DNA of 30,793 nucleotides from DASPJR01 sp035628505 (GTDB taxonomy: Bacteria; Planctomycetota; SZUA-567; H5-PLA8): contig DASPJR010000111.1 of the NCBI GenBank assembly GCA_035628505.1, positions 1 through 30,793 on the forward strand, given 5' to 3'. The notes beneath the pieces are model-generated. The model worked only from the letters and a program-made list of their open reading frames with translations, ran no database searches and was not told the origin of the DNA. Positions 8,104 to 16,113 of the stretch are shown here, piece by piece (the first letter of the stretch is position 1; the number at the start of each line of letters is the position of its first letter). The position numbers and the translations under genes were made by a program.

Positions 8104-8148
8104 GGATATTAGCCGGTGGCAAGCGCGACAGCGCGCGGCCACCGGAAT
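8104..8148 (+). repeat. REP-like palindromic unit, left copy
   Basis: It begins GGATATTAGCCGGTGGC and folds with CCGGTGGC (8113-8120) pairing GCCACCGG (8138-8145) and an inner GCGCG/CGCGC stem. It is identical to the inverted right copy except for one inserted base in the loop. Confidence 0.85.
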
Positions 8149-8201
8149 AGAGTTCCACCTTTTGAATTTTGCGCCCCGGAGGGGCGCCGCTGGGAGGGTT
8201 T

Positions 8202-8648
8202 ATGCCTTCGACACACTTGAGCCTGCATTACCATCTTATCTTCAGCACGAAAAATCGGGAACGGTCCATTCATTCAATCTGGAGGCCGCGGCTGCATGCT
8301 TTTCTTGGCGGCGCAGTCAAGAAGCTCGACGGTATTCCCGAAAAAATCGGCGGCACGGACGATCACATTCACGTGCTGCTCGGCTTGCGCGCGACGCACA
8401 CGCTTTCGCAGGTGCTCTGCGACATTAAATCGGCTTCATCCGAATGGGTACATGAGGAACTCGGAGTCCGCCATTTTAAATGGCAGGAGGGTTACGGCGC
8501 GTTCACCGTAAGCGCGAGCAAGCGCGCGGAGGTGAGCCGCTATATCGACAACCAGCTTGAACATCATTGCAAGCAGTCGTTTCAGGAAGAGTACATCGAA
8601 CTGCTCACAAAGAGCGATATTCCGTTCAAGGAAGAATATCTCTGGTGA
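8202..8648 (+). CDS. REP-associated tyrosine transposase (Y1_Tnp, IS200-like HUH nuclease)
   Basis: The protein has 148 aa. It carries the HUH pair in DDHIHVLLG (His at about residues 54 and 56) and a candidate catalytic Tyr in SRYIDNQLEHH (about 113), with the N-terminal strand HYHLIFSTKNR usual for IS200-like Y1 nucleases. Such enzymes cut and rejoin single-stranded DNA at hairpins. ATG 8202 has a GGGAGG ribosome site 4 nt upstream. No TnpB or accessory gene is present. The mirrored REP-like units support a RAYT rather than an autonomous IS200. It appears intact. Confidence 0.9.
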   Translation: MPSTHLSLHYHLIFSTKNRERSIHSIWRPRLHAFLGGAVKKLDGIPEKIGGTDDHIHVLLGLRATHTLSQVLCDIKSASSEWVHEELGVRHFKWQEGYGAFTVSASKRAEVSRYIDNQLEHHCKQSFQEEYIELLTKSDIPFKEEYLW

Positions 8649-8694
8649 CGCGTGCGGCGCCCCTCCGGGGCGCGGAAGAAGAAGGGGCGTCATA

Positions 8695-8738
8695 ATTCCG
8701 GTGGCCGCGCGCTTCGCGCTTGCCACCGGCTAATATCC
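8695..8738 (-). repeat. REP-like palindromic unit, right inverted copy
   Basis: Reverse complement of 8104-8148 with one base missing in the loop (GCGAAGC against GCGACAGC). Confidence 0.85.
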
Positions 8739-8888
8739 TCTGCACCTCCGGTGCAGGTACTGCCGCGTGTTCCGAACTGGACTGCGCACAAGAACGATAC
8801 GTTGTGCCGAGCGGCCTGCCTGCGAACTACCAGGCGCTGAGATGAACGGCGATTGTTCATGTGGCTCATCTACGGATTCTTTGCCGCT

Positions 8889-8930
8889 CTTCTCTGTGCT
8901 CCTCTGTGTCCTCCGCGCCGCTGTGGTGAA
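8889..8930. repeat. ACCACAGAGGACACAGAG repeat, right arm
   Basis: Reads CTCTGTGTCCTC and CTGTGGTGAA, the complement of 7959-7990. The gene-free stretch 8649-9004 otherwise holds the REP block and the promoter at 8947-8974; nothing else is recognisable. Confidence 0.65.
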
Positions 8931-8946
8931 GTCGTGTTCGTTCACG

Positions 8947-8974
8947 TTGAAAAACAGTTATCGAATTCTATAGT
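8947..8974 (+). promoter_or_regulatory. Sigma70-like promoter of the M20 peptidase gene
   Basis: TTGAAA at 8947-8952, a 16-bp spacer, and TATAGT at 8969-8974. The predicted start near 8981 leaves a leader of about 24 nt before ATG 9005. Confidence 0.6.
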
Positions 8975-9004
8975 GAATCGTCAAAGCAATGGAGACGCCC
9001 AGAA

Positions 9005-10195
9005 ATGCCTCTTTCCCGCGAACAGATTCTCAAGGCTGCTGAAGACCGGCGCGAGCTTGTCACGAAGTTGCTAAGCGAGCTGATTCAGATCGATACGACC
9101 AATCCGCCGGGCAACGAACACCTTGCTGTGGCGTACTGCGCCAAATTCTGCGAAGCGCGCAAGATTCCGTATAAGACCTACGATCCGGGCGAAGGCCGCA
9201 CGAGCCTGATCGCTGAAGTCGGCAGCGGATCCGGCCCGCGCCTCTTCATCCCCGCACACACAGACGTTGTTCCAGCCGGCGAAGGCTGGAGCGTGCCGCC
9301 GTTTGGCGGCGTCGTGAAAGATGGCCAGGTCTGGGGCCGCGGCGCGACCGACGACAAGGGACCGCTCGCGGGGCTGCTCGCCGCCGTGGACTTCTTGAAA
9401 ACTGTCGAAGGCGAATTCAGAGGCACGCTGATGGCCGGGGCCATTGCCGACGAAGAGCACGGCTCCGATCTCGGGCTCGACTGGCTCCTGAAAGAGAAGG
9501 GCGTGAAGGCCGACATGGCTTTCGTGCCGGACATCCCCAGCTTTCTGCAGGAAGTCGAAATCGCTGAAAAAGGCCTCGTGAATGTGCGCGTCACGTTCCA
9601 CGGCAAGCAGGCGCATTCGAGCACGCCCGAAGAGGGCGTTTCGGCGCTGGGCGCGCTCGCGGAGATGATGTACATGACCGAGAACTGGCGCCCGCACGGC
9701 AGCGAGCGCAAGCATCCGCTGCTCTCGCCGACCACGAACGTGATCGTGCGCGCGGATGCAGGCATCGCCAACAACATCGTTCCGGGCAAGGCCAGCGCCG
9801 TCTACAACCTGCGCTTCCTGCCGTGGCAGACAGGTACCGGCATCACGCAGGAGCTTCGCAAGATGGCCGAGCAGATCGCGTCGCGCCGCAAAGGCGTGAG
9901 CGTCACCGTCGAAAAAATCGCGGAACTCGAGCCGTCAGAAGTGAAGCAGGATTCGCCGGTCGCACAATCGCTTTTCAAGGCCATCAAAGATGTGACTGGC
10001 AAGGAGCCGAAGTTTGTCGGAATCGGCGGAGCGACGCTCTGCAAGCAGCTGATCTGGGCCGGCATTCCCGCCGCCGCGTTTGGTCCGGGCGACCACAGTA
10101 TGCCGCACATGGCCGATGAGCGGATTCCGATTGATGAGCTGGTGAAATACACAGCGGTGGTGATCGGCGCTACACTGAATGCGGTGGGGAAGTGA
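9005..10195 (+). CDS. M20 family metallopeptidase (ArgE/DapE/CPG2-like)
   Basis: The protein has 396 aa, probably cytoplasmic, with no signal peptide. Di-zinc site motifs are in order: AHTDVVP with His85 and Asp87, GATDDKG with the bridging Asp at 116/117, IADEEHG with the general base Glu150 and ligand Glu151, VPDIP with Asp176, and a late His in GPGDHSMPH. The lid/dimerisation domain (about 180-290) includes FHGKQAHSSTPEEG. All catalytic groups are present, so it should hydrolyse a peptide, N-acyl amino acid or related amide; M20 substrates cannot be told from sequence. The start has GGAGA about 9 nt upstream. It is transcribed alone, with repeats on both sides. DapE or ArgE is possible, but no lysine or arginine genes are near. 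Confidence 0.9.
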   Translation: MPLSREQILKAAEDRRELVTKLLSELIQIDTTNPPGNEHLAVAYCAKFCEARKIPYKTYDPGEGRTSLIAEVGSGSGPRLFIPAHTDVVPAGEGWSVPPFGGVVKDGQVWGRGATDDKGPLAGLLAAVDFLKTVEGEFRGTLMAGAIADEEHGSDLGLDWLLKEKGVKADMAFVPDIPSFLQEVEIAEKGLVNVRVTFHGKQAHSSTPEEGVSALGALAEMMYMTENWRPHGSERKHPLLSPTTNVIVRADAGIANNIVPGKASAVYNLRFLPWQTGTGITQELRKMAEQIASRRKGVSVTVEKIAELEPSEVKQDSPVAQSLFKAIKDVTGKEPKFVGIGGATLCKQLIWAGIPAAAFGPGDHSMPHMADERIPIDELVKYTAVVIGATLNAVGK

Positions 10196-10206
10196 CTAAA
10201 CACTAC

Positions 10207-10309
10207 TTCACCACAGAGACGCAGAGAGCGCAGAGGTTCACAGAGAAGGCAAAAAGTTTTTACTTGCAGGGGCTGCTAGTGAAAGTATCTATTCCTCTGC
10301 GGGCTCTGC
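10207..10309. repeat. CACCACAGAGACGCAGAGAG repeat with degenerate right arm
   Basis: Left arm 10207-10250; a decayed partner, CCTCTGCGGGCTCTGC, lies at 10294-10309. It is the same family as 7959-7990. The remainder up to 10432 has no gene and presumably holds the promoter of the next one. Confidence 0.6.
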
Positions 10310-10432
10310 TAAAACGAAAGCACACTTAAGCTTAACTGATTTTAGTTTCACTTCCCATCTGGACGTAACGTTTCATTCTGGTGTACATATATCTGGCAGA
10401 AAACGCATCTCAAACGCGAGGGGGCCTCAGCT

Positions 10433-11905
10433 ATGTCCACGTCGAATTTCAGTCGCCGCAATTTTCTTAAAACGTCCGCCGCTGCCGCCGCGTGCCTCTG
10501 GGGCGCAAGCTCGCGCGTGCTCGGTGCCAACGAAGACATCCGCATCGGCATGATCGGCTTCCGCGGGCGCGGCAAAGACCACATCGAAAATCTGCGCAAG
10601 CTCAAAGGCGTGCGCATCGTCACCCTCTGCGACGTCGATGCGGATGTGCTCGGCGCGGAAGCAAAGAAGTTCGCCGACCGCGGCGAAAAAGTCGAGACTT
10701 GCAGCGATGTGCGCAAGCTGCTCGAAGACAAGAACATCGATGCCATCGCCTCAGCGACGCCCAACCACTGGCATTCGCTGCTGACCGTCTGGGCCTGCCA
10801 GGCGGGCAAAGATGTGTACATGGAAAAGCCCATCTCGCACAACGTCTGGGAAGGCCGCAAGGCCGTCGAGGCCGCGCGCAAGTACAACCGCATCGTCCAG
10901 GCCGGCACGCAGAGCCGCTCCAACCCGGGACTGCGCGAAGCCGTCGAGTTCATCCAGAAAGGCGGCATCGGCAAAGTGAAACTCGTGCGCGGGCTGTGCT
11001 ACAAGCCGCGCAACAGCATCGGCAAAGTGCCCGGCGAGCAGACGGTGCCCTCATCGATCGATTACGATTTGTGGACGGGGCCGGCAGAGAAGCTGCCGCT
11101 CACGCGCAAGAGCCTGCATTACGACTGGCACTGGGTGTGGAACACGGGGAACGGCGACCTGGGCAACCAGGGCATTCACCAGATGGACATCGCCCGCTGG
11201 ATTCTCGGTGAAAACGAGCTCTCGCCAAAGGTGCTCAGCATCGGCGGACGCCTGGGCTACGTCGACGATGGTCAGACGCCCAACACGCAGATCATCTATC
11301 ATGCGTACGCGAAAACGCCGCTGCTCTTTGAAGTGCGCGGGCTGTCATCGAAGCCGGAATCAAAGGAGATGGACAATTACAGGGGCGCGCAGATTGGCGT
11401 GATCGCCCACGGCGAAGAAGGTGAAGTGGTGATGCCCAGCTATGCGATCGCCATCGTTTACGACAAGAGCGGCAAGGAAGTGAAGCGCTTTGGCGAGACC
11501 ACCAATGCCGAAGGCAAGAAGACGCAGGTGCAAGGCAATCATTACGAGAATTTCATCAACGCCGTACGCAGCCGCAAGAGCACGGATCTGCACGCCGATA
11601 TCATCGAAGGTCATCTGTCCAGCGCGCTCTGCCACACCGGAAACATCTCGCACCTCACCGGCAAGCCGGCCGTGCCGGAAGAAGTTCGCGACGCTGTGAA
11701 GAGCAACGCTGAGCTGGCCGAGGTGGTTTCGCGGGTGCAGGAGCACCTGGGAAATCACAAGATCGATCTCTCGAGCGAGAAGATCACGCTGGGTTCCTGG
11801 CTGACGATGGATCCCAAGACCGAGCGCTTCGCTGGAAACGCCGTTGCCAACGCGCTGCTTACGCGCGAATACCGCAAGGGCTTCGAGGTGCCGGAGAAGG
11901 TGTAA
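10433..11905 (+). CDS. Tat-exported Gfo/Idh/MocA family oxidoreductase
   Basis: The protein has 490 aa. The N-terminus has a twin-arginine signal, SRRNFLK (residues 7-13), followed by an Ala-rich hydrophobic stretch, so it is probably exported folded with its NAD(P) cofactor. The Rossmann motif is IGMIGFRGRGKDH (about 37-49), and the family motif EKPISHN with Lys132 is intact. WNTGNGDLGNQGIHQMDIARW is the conserved region of the second domain with the catalytic His. Related proteins act on sugars and cyclitols and are heavily duplicated in Planctomycetota, Verrucomicrobiota and Lentisphaerota. The start has GAGGGGG about 8 nt upstream. The gene stands alone, and a hairpin terminator follows. 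The substrate is unknown. Confidence 0.92.
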   Translation: MSTSNFSRRNFLKTSAAAAACLWGASSRVLGANEDIRIGMIGFRGRGKDHIENLRKLKGVRIVTLCDVDADVLGAEAKKFADRGEKVETCSDVRKLLEDKNIDAIASATPNHWHSLLTVWACQAGKDVYMEKPISHNVWEGRKAVEAARKYNRIVQAGTQSRSNPGLREAVEFIQKGGIGKVKLVRGLCYKPRNSIGKVPGEQTVPSSIDYDLWTGPAEKLPLTRKSLHYDWHWVWNTGNGDLGNQGIHQMDIARWILGENELSPKVLSIGGRLGYVDDGQTPNTQIIYHAYAKTPLLFEVRGLSSKPESKEMDNYRGAQIGVIAHGEEGEVVMPSYAIAIVYDKSGKEVKRFGETTNAEGKKTQVQGNHYENFINAVRSRKSTDLHADIIEGHLSSALCHTGNISHLTGKPAVPEEVRDAVKSNAELAEVVSRVQEHLGNHKIDLSSEKITLGSWLTMDPKTERFAGNAVANALLTREYRKGFEVPEKV

Positions 11906-11906
11906 T

Positions 11907-11930
11907 AATGCATGATGCATGATGCATAAA
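11907..11930. repeat. ATGCATGATGCATAAA repeat, single arm
   Basis: Overlapping ATGCATG units right after the stop codon. The same family forms a complete inverted repeat at 29512-29581. Confidence 0.6.
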
Positions 11931-11941
11931 GGACAGGGGTC

Positions 11942-11971
11942 GGGCGCGCTTTGGCGCGCCCTCTTTATTGT
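11942..11971 (+). terminator. Hairpin terminator after the oxidoreductase gene
   Basis: GGGCGCGC (11942-11949), loop TTTG, GCGCGCCC (11954-11961), then a T-rich TCTTTATTGT tract. Confidence 0.7.
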
Positions 11972-12214
11972 TGTGGCCGCTTAAAGATTTCTCTAAATCT
12001 TCCAAGAAATCAGGTCAGCTTTTGCCTGCATTTACGTCATAAATTAGGGATGAGTCTGTTTGGGCTTTCGCAGATTCTGCGCCTGTGCAATTTGAAGGGC
12101 AGAGCCGGGTTCAACATGTGCAACTTTTTACAGATTTCGCCACTTTACTCGCACTCGTCACTCGTCACTCGTCACCCGATCCAGCAAGCTCAAGAATAAA
12201 ATTCTGGAAATCGC
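11972..12214. other. Intergenic region with a short tandem repeat
   Basis: No convincing gene. Three perfect copies of CACTCGT lie at 12152-12172, followed by a partial copy. The rest is lower in GC than the surrounding genes. Confidence 0.5.
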
Positions 12215-12243
12215 TTGCGCAGGCGCCGAAATGATTATATAAA
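12215..12243 (+). promoter_or_regulatory. Promoter of the Rrf2 regulator gene
   Basis: TTGCGC at 12215-12220, a 17-bp spacer, and TATAAA at 12238-12243. Transcription would start near 12250, inside the palindrome just downstream, leaving a leader of under 20 nt and excluding starts upstream of 12269. Confidence 0.55.
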
Positions 12244-12265
12244 CCCTATGGGATTAGTAGGGAAT
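12240..12265 (+). promoter_or_regulatory. Candidate Rrf2 operator, copy 1
   Basis: TAAACCCTA, 9 nt, TAGGGAAT; CCCTA (12244-12248) and TAGGG (12258-12262) form a dyad. It directly abuts the -10 box and overlaps the ribosome site (AGGGA 12259-12263). The same element with identical spacing lies at 13861-13886. Confidence 0.6.
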
Positions 12266-12268
12266 TGG

Positions 12269-12691
12269 ATGAAGGTCTCGCAGAAAACTGATTATGCTCT
12301 CCGCGCGATGCTGGAACTTTCGTTGCGCCCCGAGCAGACTGTGCGGACGGCGGAGATCGCACGCAATCAGCAGATTCCCGAAAAGTTCCTCGAACTGATT
12401 CTCGTCGAACTGCGTCGCGCGGGATTGATTCACAGTCAGCGCGGACCGGTTGGCGGGCACCGCCTGCTGAAGGAGCCGAAGGACATTTCCGTCGGCCAGA
12501 TCTGGCGCGCGGTAGACGGCTCGGTGCTGGAGCGGCCCGCGCAGGATCTGGGGCGGGGCGGTTCGGACCCCTTCAGAAGCGTGTGGGACGAGGTCGACGC
12601 GGCGGTGGCAAAGGTCGTGAATCAAGTTTCACTTGCGGACATCCGCAAGCGCGCGGAAGCTAAGCGCGGCGTTCCGGATTACAGCATTTGA
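12269..12691 (+). CDS. Rrf2 family transcriptional regulator, cysteine-free (CymR-like)
   Basis: The protein has 140 aa. The N-terminal winged helix is typical of Rrf2: KVSQKTDYALRAMLELS (2-18), the recognition region IARNQQIPEKFLELILVELRRAGLI, and the wing SQRGPVGGHRLLKEP. Unlike IscR, NsrR and RsrR it has no cysteine at all, so it cannot bind a Cys-ligated Fe-S cluster; CymR is the best-known clusterless member. It ends in Asp-Tyr-Ser-Ile. A C-terminal Ile is the feature by which serine acetyltransferase docks in CysK, and cysK is the next gene. Start 12269 is chosen for its MKVSQKTDYAL opening, AGGGA ribosome site and promoter position; ATG 12248 lacks a ribosome site. It probably represses its own gene and the downstream importer (inference). 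Confidence 0.9.
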   Translation: MKVSQKTDYALRAMLELSLRPEQTVRTAEIARNQQIPEKFLELILVELRRAGLIHSQRGPVGGHRLLKEPKDISVGQIWRAVDGSVLERPAQDLGRGGSDPFRSVWDEVDAAVAKVVNQVSLADIRKRAEAKRGVPDYSI

Positions 12692-12698
12692 CATTTTT

Positions 12699-12788
12699 AC
12701 CACGAAGCACACGAAGAGCACGAAGAACAGCAGGGCGGGAGTTAAAAATCAGTTTGTTTTTCTTCGTGTCCTTCGTGAGCTTCGTGGT
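12699..12788. repeat. ACCACGAAGCACACGAAGAG inverted repeat
   Basis: Left arm 12699-12727 and right arm 12760-12788 (CTTCGTG units) are near-complementary with a loop of about 32 nt. It lies in the gap between rrf2 and cysK and recurs at 14950-15007. Confidence 0.75.
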
Positions 12789-12832
12789 TCAAAGTCGTTT
12801 CAGTTAACCAAACAGGGGAGGAGCGGACGACA

Positions 12833-13804
<972 letters not shown>

Positions 13805-13825
13805 AGACAAACACTGCCGAAAACA

Positions 13826-13847
13826 GGCGGGACGCTGGTGTCCCGCC
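13826..13847 (+). terminator. Hairpin after cysK
   Basis: GGCGGGAC (13826-13833), loop GCTGGT, GTCCCGCC (13840-13847). The stem is perfect but followed only by TTAAAAAT, so it may be a weak terminator or a 3' stabiliser. Confidence 0.55.
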
Positions 13848-13860
13848 TTAAAAATATGGT

Positions 13861-13886
13861 TAAATCCTAGTTATCAGATAGGGAAT
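13861..13886 (+). promoter_or_regulatory. Candidate Rrf2 operator, copy 2
   Basis: TAAATCCTA, 9 nt, TAGGGAAT, then 3 nt and the TTG start. It matches the element before rrf2 in 16 of 17 fixed positions, with the same distance to the start codon. The one change (C to U) still allows a U-G pair with TAGGG. Confidence 0.6.
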
Positions 13887-13889
13887 ACC

Positions 13890-14930
13890 TTGGAGCGGGT
13901 TTCGTTAGAAAAGTTGAGCGCCTTGCTTGCCGTATCCGCCTTGCTGCTGATCGTCCACGGCTGCGGCGGCCCAGCGGCAACGCCGCCGAATATTCCGGCG
14001 GGGGGCGGAACGCCCGAAGCGCTGCGGCTTGGATATTTTGCGAACGTCACCCACGCACAGGCGCTGGTCGGCACCTCGCAGGGACAGTTTCAAAAAGCGC
14101 TCGGCAGTGTTCCGCTCAAGACTACGGTCTTCAACGCAGGCCCTTCGGTGATCGAAGCCTTCTTTGCCGGCGAACTGGACATTGCCTACATCGGACCGAG
14201 CCCGGCGCTGAATGCGCACTTCAAGAGCAAAGGCGCAGCGGTGCGGATCATCAGCGGGAGCGCGGCAAACGGGGTCATCATCGTTGCCAGCAAAGAGTCT
14301 GGCGTGAAGACGATGAAGGACATTGCCGGCAAGCGCATTGCCACGCCGCAGTTCGGCAACACGCAGGATATTTCGGCCCGGCACTTTGTTCTGAAGGAAC
14401 TGAAGCAGCAGCTCAAGGAAAACGGCGGCACCGTTGAAATTCAGAATATCGCCAACGCAGAGCAGCTGGGCTTGTTCAAAGGTGGCAATCTGGAAGTCGT
14501 CTGGGCGCCCGAGCCGTGGGGCGCGCGCCTGGTTCACGAAGCGGGCGCGGTGATCGTGGACGAGGAGAAGAACCACTGGCCGGATAAGCGCTTCACCACC
14601 ACCGTCGTGCTGGCCTCGAGAAAGTTCCTGGAGGCGCACCCTGCAACGGTCGAAGCGTTCCTGAAGGCGCACGTGGAAGTCACGGCGTGGATTGAAGCCA
14701 ATCGCGAAAAAGCCGCTGAGATCGTAAATGCCGAACTGCAGAAGCTCACGGGCAAGGCACTGAAAAAAGAAGTGCTGAGCGATGCGTTCTCGCGCATCGA
14801 GTTCAGCACCGATCCGCTGGAAGAATCGATTGCCACGTTCGCACAGTGGTCGGCGGAACTGAAAATCACGAGCAGCTCGGACATCAAAGGCCTGATTGAC
14901 CTGTCGTTGCTGGAGAAGGCGAAGAAGTGA
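13890..14930 (+). CDS. ABC importer substrate-binding lipoprotein (SsuA/TauA-like)
   Basis: The protein has 346 aa. It has a lipoprotein signal: a hydrophobic stretch (about 9-22) and VHGC with Cys25 as the acylation site, then a Gly/Pro-rich linker. The body follows the aliphatic-sulfonate/taurine/nitrate binder fold: LRLGYFANVTHAQALVG, FNAGPSVIEAFFAGELDIAYIG, KSGVKTMKDIAGKRIATP-like segments and APEPWG. It should capture an organic anion, probably a sulfonate given cysK and the Rrf2 gene next door, but nitrate-, taurine- or pyrimidine-type binders look alike. The start is TTG at 13890: no ATG is available, and AGGGA lies 5 nt upstream, the same geometry as rrf2. It is the first gene of a three-gene importer operon. 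Confidence 0.85.
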   Translation: MERVSLEKLSALLAVSALLLIVHGCGGPAATPPNIPAGGGTPEALRLGYFANVTHAQALVGTSQGQFQKALGSVPLKTTVFNAGPSVIEAFFAGELDIAYIGPSPALNAHFKSKGAAVRIISGSAANGVIIVASKESGVKTMKDIAGKRIATPQFGNTQDISARHFVLKELKQQLKENGGTVEIQNIANAEQLGLFKGGNLEVVWAPEPWGARLVHEAGAVIVDEEKNHWPDKRFTTTVVLASRKFLEAHPATVEAFLKAHVEVTAWIEANREKAAEIVNAELQKLTGKALKKEVLSDAFSRIEFSTDPLEESIATFAQWSAELKITSSSDIKGLIDLSLLEKAKK

Positions 14931-14949
14931 ACCACGACGGAGTTTTTGA

Positions 14950-15007
14950 ACCACGAAGTACACGAAGGGCACGAAGAACAGAAGAGAAACTTCGTGTTCT
15001 TCGTGGT
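14950..15007. repeat. ACCACGAAGTACACGAAGGG inverted repeat
   Basis: Left arm 14950-14978, right arm 14990-15007; the same family as 12699-12788. It lies between the binding-protein and ATPase genes and could form a hairpin in the operon mRNA. Confidence 0.75.
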
Positions 15008-15024
15008 GAAAAAAAGGATTTGGA

Positions 15025-15924
15025 ATGATCGCTGAAGCCCAGACCGGCACCGACCGCATGGTGAAGGTGAGCGTCAAAAACGTCTCGAAGCATTTCGCCA
15101 CTGGCGACAGCAAGGCGAGCAAGCGCTTTTTTGCGCTTAAGGATGTTTCGCTGGACGTTCAGGATGGCGAATTCGTCACGCTCGTCGGCCCGAGCGGCTG
15201 CGGCAAATCCACGCTGCTCAACTTAATCGCCGGCTTCGAAAAGCCCGATGCAGGCGAATTGTTCTTCGAAGGAAAGCCCGTCACCAGTGCCGGGCCGGAC
15301 CGGCTGGTTCTCTTCCAGGACCACGGACTGTTTCCGTGGCTGAACGTTCAGCAGAATGTCGAGTTCGGCCTGCGTGTGCTCGGCATCCCCAGGAAAGAAC
15401 GGCGCGAGCGCGCCATGGAATACCTGAAGCTCGTCCACCTGCAGAAATTCAGGCACAGCTATCCGTTTCAGCTCTCCGGCGGCATGAAGCAGCGCACGGC
15501 GATCGCGCGCGCGCTGGCCGTGCAGCCGCACATGCTGCTGATGGACGAGCCCTTCGGCGCGCTGGATCCACGCACGCGCGACATCCTGCATTTGGAACTG
15601 CAGAGCCTCTGGATGCAGACGAAAAAGACGATCATCTTCGTGACGCACTCGGTGGAAGAAGCCGTGCGCCTGGCCGACCGCATCGTCATCATGGCCAGCC
15701 AGCCCGGCCGCATCCGCAAGGTGCTGAAAGTTCCAGTCGGCCATCCACGCGATTTTCTCGATCCCAATCTCGCAGAGTTGCGCACGACGATTCTGGCGGA
15801 GCTTGAAGACGAATTGAACAAGCTGGTCAAGCGCGAGGGCGACGAGGACTGGCACCTGGACGATGCGTCGATCAGCGCGCGCGGCCGCAAAACGCCCGAG
15901 GTCGCCGACGGCGAAGGAATTTGA
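15025..15924 (+). CDS. ABC importer ATPase (SsuB/TauB-like)
   Basis: The protein has 299 aa. The nucleotide-binding domain is complete: Walker A GPSGCGKST (55-63), Q-loop FQDHGLFPWL (about 97-106), signature LSGGMKQR (150-157), Walker B LLMDEP (171-176), D-loop GALD and His208. The Q-loop wording and C-terminal region match the nitrate/sulfonate/taurine group (NrtD/SsuB/TauB). An extra tail of about 40 residues (260-299) is charged and of unknown use. The start has AAGGAT 7 nt upstream; Met12 is an alternative. It powers the importer with the genes on either side. Confidence 0.92.
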   Translation: MIAEAQTGTDRMVKVSVKNVSKHFATGDSKASKRFFALKDVSLDVQDGEFVTLVGPSGCGKSTLLNLIAGFEKPDAGELFFEGKPVTSAGPDRLVLFQDHGLFPWLNVQQNVEFGLRVLGIPRKERRERAMEYLKLVHLQKFRHSYPFQLSGGMKQRTAIARALAVQPHMLLMDEPFGALDPRTRDILHLELQSLWMQTKKTIIFVTHSVEEAVRLADRIVIMASQPGRIRKVLKVPVGHPRDFLDPNLAELRTTILAELEDELNKLVKREGDEDWHLDDASISARGRKTPEVADGEGI

Positions 15925-15927
15925 TGT

Positions 15928-16066
15928 TCCCTCTCCCTTTCGGGGAGAGGGCCGAGCGAGCGAAGCGAGACCGTGGTGAGGGTAACCGTTTCTTGCAAGA
16001 GACACTAACCCCTCACCCGGCATTCGCTCCGCTCATGCCCGCCCTTTCCCCGGAGGGGAGAGGGAA
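15928..16066. repeat. CTCTCCC-GGGGAGAGG inverted repeat
   Basis: The left part has a CTCTCCCTTTCGGGGAGAG hairpin, then CGAGCGAGCGAAGCGAGACC and GTGAGGGT. The right part mirrors it with ACCCCTCACCC and CCCCGGAGGGGAGAGGGA. It sits between the ATPase and permease genes of one operon. Confidence 0.8.
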
Positions 16067-16113
16067 AGAGCCTTCGAGTCTTTGTGTTAAAGCTGTTTGA
16101 AGTGAGGGGAAGC

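Larger units (their letters stand above)
8086..8755 (+). mobile_element. RAYT/REP element: Y1 transposase gene between mirror-image palindromes
   Basis: The order is palindrome (8086-8100), REP-like unit (8104-8148), 18-bp palindrome (8171-8188), transposase gene, the same 18-bp palindrome (8656-8673), the REP-like unit in inverted orientation (8695-8738), and a TGCACCTCCGGTGCA hairpin (8741-8755). This symmetric layout is typical of REP-associated tyrosine transposases and their REP/BIME sequences. Confidence 0.8.

Noticed and set aside
12152..12172. Tandem CACTCGT units as a CRISPR or iteron array
   Set aside because: Only three perfect 7-mers with no spacers, and no cas or replication gene nearby.
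11951..12199. 82-codon frame between the oxidoreductase and rrf2
   Set aside because: It starts inside the terminator hairpin and runs through the CACTCGT tandem repeat.
13905..15122. 405-codon antisense frame over the importer binding-protein gene
   Set aside because: It runs through the ACGAAG repeat and opposes a clearly conserved lipoprotein; no recognisable domain.
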